Below are positions 31,498 to 35,221 of a stretch of DNA of 35,221 nucleotides, in pieces. This DNA is from Bacteroidota bacterium (GTDB taxonomy: Bacteria > Bacteroidota > Ignavibacteria > UBA10030 > UBA8401). Where the stretch lies: the NCBI GenBank assembly GCA_021796275.1, contig JAJYOI010000030.1, positions 1 through 35,221 on the forward strand. Reading direction: 5' to 3'. The translations under genes were made by a program, and so were the position numbers. The notes below the pieces were generated by a model. That model was not told the DNA's origin. It saw only the letters and a program-made list of their open reading frames with translations, and did not search any database. How positions within the stretch are numbered: position 1 is the first letter of the stretch; every line of letters begins with the position of its first letter.

Positions 31498-32534
31498 ACA
31501 TTTTCAATTTGAACAGGAATTTTCGACGACTGAACTGCGGGCAACGGCACAGAACCTGCAGATTTTGTTACACCGAGAATTTCTGCAAAATATGGCTGGA
31601 TGGCTCCAAATGCTTCCGATACGGAAGTGAACGACGACGTTGCGAAATATTGATACCACCCGCAATGTTTGTCGCAGCTTGTCATCACATTACGAAGCTT
31701 TTGCGCATTCTGCGTGCGGAGAAATGCCATCAACGGGGCTTCAGTTAAGTTGATTGTTTTGTACGGAAGCACACGGCAAGGGTAAAACAACGAGCCGTCA
31801 GAATCAATTACCAATGACGACGACGAACAGCTTCCTTGTTCAATGTTCTTAAAGAAATTATTCGGCGTGATGATCACATTCGGATATTGTTTTTTCAGAT
31901 CGAGCACCTTGTCGCGAAAGCTGAAAAATTCAGGGTAATTATTTTTTGTTCCTTCAAGATGAACTGCGGGCATAATAACAATTTTTGCTCCCGCTTCTTT
32001 GCAGCGCCGCACTTTATAATCGAGCCTGTCAATATCCTTGTTTGTTACAACCGTTTGCACGCAAACACTTGTGCCGAAGGCAACGTATTCTTCCAACTCG
32101 TCGAACATTTCAAGATTCACATGTCCTTCATCAATAGAGATATGAAGGAAGTCAATGTATTTGCAGTACTCGCGCATCGGATAATTTGTCGTCATCCCGC
32201 GTTCGCTTGTCGTTACCATCAAATAAAACGGCTGGCGGTGTGTATACTGAAGAACTTCCAAAAAATCCGGGCGAAGAAGCGGTTCGCCTCCTTCCATACT
32301 CAAAAGAAAAATGCTCGACTTTCCAAGATTATCAAGAATCTTAAAAACTTCAGTCGTCGGCAATCCCGGCGATTGTTCTTGCCAGAGATTACAAAATCGG
32401 CATTTGAAGTTACACGTTTGATTGATCTTGAACGAAGCGTAAAAAGGATACGTGACACCCTGCTCTTGATGGCTATAATTATACCAGAGATATTTCAGTG
32501 TTTGTGCGTACTTTGAAGGAGACAGCCAGCGCAT
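31485..32534 (-). CDS. Radical SAM enzyme
   Basis: 349 residues. The [4Fe-4S]/SAM motif C-x3-C-x2-C is at 41-48 (QTCNFKCRFCNLW); the SAM-binding EGGEPLLRPD follows at about 81-90, and HISIDEG marks a later barrel strand. The C-terminal region has further cysteines (EQGSCSSS, LFYPCRVL, TSCDKHCGWYQY) that could bind an auxiliary cluster, as in SPASM/twitch-type enzymes. No subfamily can be named with confidence. It is the first gene of the minus-strand operon with NodB, GT2, MurG-like GT, PHP and DUF1207-like genes, divergent from aspS, and therefore probably performs a radical modification in that glycan or lipid pathway. The start ATG 32534 is preceded only by a weak purine-rich site. Confidence 0.88.
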   Translation of the reverse strand: MRWLSPSKYAQTLKYLWYNYSHQEQGVTYPFYASFKINQTCNFKCRFCNLWQEQSPGLPTTEVFKILDNLGKSSIFLLSMEGGEPLLRPDFLEVLQYTHRQPFYLMVTTSERGMTTNYPMREYCKYIDFLHISIDEGHVNLEMFDELEEYVAFGTSVCVQTVVTNKDIDRLDYKVRRCKEAGAKIVIMPAVHLEGTKNNYPEFFSFRDKVLDLKKQYPNVIITPNNFFKNIEQGSCSSSSLVIDSDGSLFYPCRVLPYKTINLTEAPLMAFLRTQNAQKLRNVMTSCDKHCGWYQYFATSSFTSVSEAFGAIQPYFAEILGVTKSAGSVPLPAVQSSKIPVQIENVGTL

Positions 32535-32655
32535 GATTTTCTTTCTTCTTGAAAATTGAATTGTAAAAAGATAGCATATTTGAAATACTATTGCAAGGAA
32601 ATCGCATTTTCATTCATTGAATCTTCAGTCAAAAATTTCTATATTCCCTTCGCAC

Positions 32656-32800
32656 CTGCCTGTCGGTATGCAGGGCAGAAACACATTTCGATTTTTAGCA
32701 ATCCCCGCGCTGAGGGATTTTTTTTCAGCCTAAGGCTGACCAATTTCGACAAGTGCCCAAAGGCATCCCTCCCAAGGGGATGTTCCATTTGGGAGAAGGA
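32656..32800. repeat. Palindrome-rich leader upstream of aspS
   Basis: The 279-base region between the radical SAM start and aspS ATG contains a CTGCC/GGCAG hairpin (32656-32678), an ATCCC/GGGAT hairpin followed by a run of eight T (32701-32725; a weak intrinsic terminator on the plus strand), a near-perfect palindrome TCAGCCT-A-AGGCTGA (32725-32739), and TCCCAAGGGGATGTTCCAT (32770-32788), whose reverse complement occurs exactly inside the second GT9 gene (4876-4894). There is no T-box AGGGTGG motif. These look like a cluster of REP-like words; a leader attenuator is an alternative. Confidence 0.55.
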
Positions 32801-32813
32801 CTCTGAACTATTT

Positions 32814-34577
32814 ATGACTTACAAAAAGCGAACACATACCTGTGGAGCGTTACGAAAAGAAGACATCGGCAAAACAGTTACATTAACCGGCTGGGTGGAT
32901 CGCCGCCGTGATTTAGGCGGCGTAATTTTTATTGACTTGCGTGACCGCTACGGCAAAACGCAAGTGGTTTTTGGACCGCAGCATAATGAAGAAGTGTATC
33001 AGCTTGCGAAAGAGTTACGAAGCGAGTTCGTCATTTCAATAACCGGTAAAGTTGAGCAGCGCCCTGAAGGCACGGTGAATCCCAGCATTGCAACCGGCGA
33101 AATTGATGTTCTTTCGTCTGAATTATCAATTCTCAATAAAGCCGACACGCCGCCATTTCCGATTGAAGAGCGCGTGGAAGCGAATGAAGACCTTCGCCTC
33201 AAATACCGCTATCTCGATCTTCGGCGCGAACCAATGCAGAGGAACCTGCTCACACGCCACCGCATGTATCAAATTGCTCGGAAATATTTTGATGAGAACG
33301 GTTTTATCGAAATCGAAACGCCCGTGCTGATGAAAAGCACGCCGGAAGGCGCGCGCGATTATTTGGTGCCGAGCCGCGTTCATCCCGGAAAATTCTACGC
33401 CTTACCGCAGTCGCCGCAGACGTACAAACAAATTCTTATGGTTTCCGGATTTGACCGCTATTTTCAAATTGTGAAATGTTTCCGCGACGAAGATTTACGT
33501 GCTGACCGTCAGCCGGAGTTCACGCAAATTGACGTGGAAATGTCTTTCGCCGATGAAGGCGATGTTCAAACAGCTACGGAAGGAATGATTGAAAAATTTT
33601 TCGCCGAAATTCTTGGCGTTAAAGTCAAACCGCCGTTTCAGCGTTTATCATACAAAGACGCGATGGAAATGTACGGCAGTGACAAACCCGATCTCCGTTT
33701 CGGACTGAAGTTTTCAAATTACAATGAGATTGTCGCAAATGCCGGCTTCAAAGTTTTTTCTGAAATTGTTGCAAAGGGAGGTGCAGTTGCTGGCTTTACT
33801 GTCCCCGGAGGTGCAAGTTATACCCGCAACCAAATGGATAATCTCGTTGATTTCACAAAAAGTCTCGGCGCCGGCGGCTTGGTGTATATTAAAGTCACTG
33901 AAGCAGGAGCGGAATCTGCAATAGAAAAATTTGTCGGTAAAGATGTGCTTACGAAAATTGCGGAAAAATCTCAGGCGAAAACCGGCGACCTTATTCTTAT
34001 TGTATCAGACCTATGGCAAAAAGCATACACGATTCTTGGAACGCTCCGGCTTGAAATGGCGAAACGCCTTAACCTTATTGATGAATCGAAATACAATTTG
34101 CTGTGGGTCGTAGATTTCCCAATGTTTGAATATTCGGAAGAAGAGAAGCGCTACGTTGCAATGCATCACCCGTTCACATCTCCAAAGCCGGAAGATTTGC
34201 CGCTGCTTGATACCGATCCTTCAAAAGCAAGAGCGCGCGCTTACGATTTGGTGTTGAACGGTAACGAAATTGCCGGCGGCAGTATTCGTATTCATACTCC
34301 GGAATTACAAAGCAAAGTATTTCAATTGCTCGGCATAGGACCAGAGGAAGCAAAAGCAAAATTCGGATTTATGCTCGACGCGTTTCGTTACGGCGCACCG
34401 CCGCATGGTGGAATTGCATTCGGCTTCGACAGAATTGCGATGCTGTTGACAAACTCAAAATCTATCCGCGATGTGATTGCATTCCCGAAAACCAGCAGCG
34501 GCATGTCGCTTATGGATGAATGTCCATCTGATGTTGACAAAAAGCAATTGGACGAGCTTCATATACGATTGAAATAA
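32814..34577 (+). CDS. aspS: Aspartyl-tRNA synthetase, bacterial type
   Basis: Charges tRNA-Asp with aspartate in the cytoplasm. The 587-residue product from ATG 32814 matches the bacterial length of about 590; the frame open to 32556 is upstream repeat sequence. N-terminal OB-fold anticodon domain (GWVDRRRDLGGVIFIDLRDR), the class II core with RYLDLRRE, GARDYLVPSR, YALPQSPQTYKQ, motif 2 CFRDEDLRADRQPEFTQID, a bacterial GAD insertion (about 300-420), and motif 3 HGGIAFGFDRIAMLL. The residue after RRD is Leu, as in E. coli, where non-discriminating enzymes tend to have His; this suggests a discriminating enzyme (inference). No obvious ribosome site directly before the ATG. Single house-keeping gene, with the MNT/HEPN pair 10 bases downstream. 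Confidence 0.98.
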   Translation: MTYKKRTHTCGALRKEDIGKTVTLTGWVDRRRDLGGVIFIDLRDRYGKTQVVFGPQHNEEVYQLAKELRSEFVISITGKVEQRPEGTVNPSIATGEIDVLSSELSILNKADTPPFPIEERVEANEDLRLKYRYLDLRREPMQRNLLTRHRMYQIARKYFDENGFIEIETPVLMKSTPEGARDYLVPSRVHPGKFYALPQSPQTYKQILMVSGFDRYFQIVKCFRDEDLRADRQPEFTQIDVEMSFADEGDVQTATEGMIEKFFAEILGVKVKPPFQRLSYKDAMEMYGSDKPDLRFGLKFSNYNEIVANAGFKVFSEIVAKGGAVAGFTVPGGASYTRNQMDNLVDFTKSLGAGGLVYIKVTEAGAESAIEKFVGKDVLTKIAEKSQAKTGDLILIVSDLWQKAYTILGTLRLEMAKRLNLIDESKYNLLWVVDFPMFEYSEEEKRYVAMHHPFTSPKPEDLPLLDTDPSKARARAYDLVLNGNEIAGGSIRIHTPELQSKVFQLLGIGPEEAKAKFGFMLDAFRYGAPPHGGIAFGFDRIAMLLTNSKSIRDVIAFPKTSSGMSLMDECPSDVDKKQLDELHIRLK

Positions 34578-34587
34578 TTTTTTGAAA

Positions 34588-34935
34588 ATGAAAACATTAC
34601 GCACATTACATATTCCTGAGATCGAAAAGAAAGCGATACGGTTGTTTTCAACAGAAATCAAAAAAAAACTTGGGAAACAGATTCTTGAATTCAAGCTCTA
34701 CGGCTCAAAAGTTCGCGGCAATTGGAATAAAGATTCTGATATTGACATTTATTTGGTTGTAAAAAAGAACAGCCGCCGTAAAAGAGACATTATCTTTGGT
34801 GCAGCAGAAAAAATTTTCTGGAAATATAATGTTGATTTAACGCCTGTGGTGTGGACTGAATATGAAAGAAAAATCAACTTGCAGCTACGTTCGCCATATT
34901 TTGAATCGGTGGCAAAAGAAGGGATAAAAATTTAA
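34588..34935 (+). CDS. MNT-type minimal nucleotidyltransferase (MntA-like antitoxin)
   Basis: 115 residues with the pol-beta nucleotidyltransferase signature LYGSKVRGNWNKDSDIDIYL: G39-S40, R43-G44 and the metal-binding D51 and D53. In MNT/HEPN modules the MNT protein acts as an antitoxin, in the MntA-HepT case by adding AMP to a tyrosine of the HEPN toxin. ATG 34588 is preferred over a TTG at 34582. Its stop shares TAATG with the HEPN start, so the two are coupled. It begins 10 bases after aspS and is probably co-transcribed with it unless an internal promoter exists. Confidence 0.85.
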   Translation: MKTLRTLHIPEIEKKAIRLFSTEIKKKLGKQILEFKLYGSKVRGNWNKDSDIDIYLVVKKNSRRKRDIIFGAAEKIFWKYNVDLTPVVWTEYERKINLQLRSPYFESVAKEGIKI

Positions 34936-35221
34936 TGGCAGAAATCAAGCTTGAACTGGTCCGGTATCAGATCGAAAAAGCATATTCAAAACTGTCTGTC
35001 GCGCGTGACTTAATTCGTACTAATCATTTTGCGGATTCTGTCGGTGCAAGCTATTATGCCATCTTTTCTGCTATTCGCGCCTTACTAATGTTGAAAGAGA
35101 TAAATACGAAGACACATGAAGGTGCGATTACAATGTTTAACAAATACTTTGTGCTTGATAAAAAGTTTCCTCCCGGAATCAATAAGCTGATTCGCGACGC
35201 TAAAGATATCAGAGAACGGAT
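34935..35221 (+). CDS. HEPN-domain protein, partner of the MNT protein (cut by window end)
   Basis: The first 95 residues are visible: MAEIKLELVRYQIEKAYSKL, then FADSVGASYYAIFSAIRALL, and KTHEGAITMFNKYF to LIRDAKDIRER at the edge. The four-helix pattern with YYAIFSAIRALL and THEGAITMF matches the HEPN family that accompanies MNT nucleotidyltransferases. Members can be RNases using an R-x4-6-H motif; that motif is not identified in the visible part, so toxicity cannot be judged. The frame is still open at the window end, where relatives continue with an ADY segment. The TAATG overlap supports the start. Confidence 0.82.
   Translation, partial: MAEIKLELVRYQIEKAYSKLSVARDLIRTNHFADSVGASYYAIFSAIRALLMLKEINTKTHEGAITMFNKYFVLDKKFPPGINKLIRDAKDIRER

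Noticed and set aside
31836-32516. 226-codon plus-strand frame inside the radical SAM gene
   Set aside because: Antisense shadow of a gene with complete catalytic motifs; no independent support.
32535-32813. T-box riboswitch in front of aspS
   Set aside because: The conserved AGGGTGG-ACCGCG element and specifier stem are absent; only repeat-like palindromes and a weak terminator are seen.

Overview
The window reads as chromosomal DNA of a Gram-negative bacterium of the Bacteroidota/Chlorobiota/Ignavibacteria-like branch. The reasons are a TonB-dependent receptor with a carboxypeptidase-regulatory-like N-terminal domain, two PorV/PorQ-type outer-membrane proteins, an exported propeller protein ending in a FlgD-Ig/type IX-secretion-like tail, a DUF1207-like barrel, and many cell-surface glycosyltransferases. 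The exact lineage is an inference; no rRNA or tRNA gene was seen.

Layout. 1-2.5 kb: TonB-dependent receptor (minus), whose barrel stops early at the window edge. 2.8-6.0 kb (plus): an endonuclease III-like DNA glycosylase and two GT9 (heptosyltransferase-type) enzymes; the second GT9 lacks the usual Asp of its N-terminal loop. 6.0-6.3 kb: a hairpin-rich, MITE-like block and a GGATT-word inverted repeat. 6.3-8.1 kb: secreted GH43-type glycosidase (minus). 8.3-9.7 kb: a small AT-rich Dam methyltransferase plus PD-(D/E)XK nuclease pair, probably acquired, followed by a degenerate 21-bp tandem repeat. 10.1-16.9 kb (minus): thioredoxin-like protein, three GT4 glycosyltransferases, a polysaccharide deacetylase-like protein and a Wzx-type flippase, with 4-base start/stop overlaps; this looks like a surface polysaccharide assembly operon. 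16.9-21.4 kb (minus): two PorV/PorQ-like proteins, the exported propeller and a lipoprotein. 21.6-22.6 kb: M50 membrane metalloprotease.

22.7-23.2 kb: a short secreted protein made of six 15-residue Pro-rich repeats, with its own strong terminator. 23.8-26.0 kb (plus): a three-gene unit behind a consensus-like promoter, comprising a polytopic membrane protein, a single-pass small protein read out of frame over its 3' end, and a divergent sigma-54-activator-like AAA+/Fis protein that has lost the GAFTGA loop and apparent arginine fingers. It ends in a clear terminator and is my best candidate for an undescribed system. 26.1-32.5 kb (minus): a compact operon of radical SAM, NodB deacetylase, GT2, MurG-like GT, PHP-domain phosphoesterase and DUF1207-like outer-membrane protein, which looks like an uncharacterised envelope glycolipid or glycan pathway. 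32.8-34.6 kb: aspS. 34.6 kb to the edge: an MNT nucleotidyltransferase/HEPN pair, the HEPN gene cut by the window.

A second theme is the number of short word-like palindromic intergenic elements of several families (REP-like hairpins, GGATT inverted repeats, a GCAAAGACGC family, a CACGAAGGACACGAA-type hairpin). One of them appears to have been incorporated into the signal-peptide coding region of a PorV-like gene.
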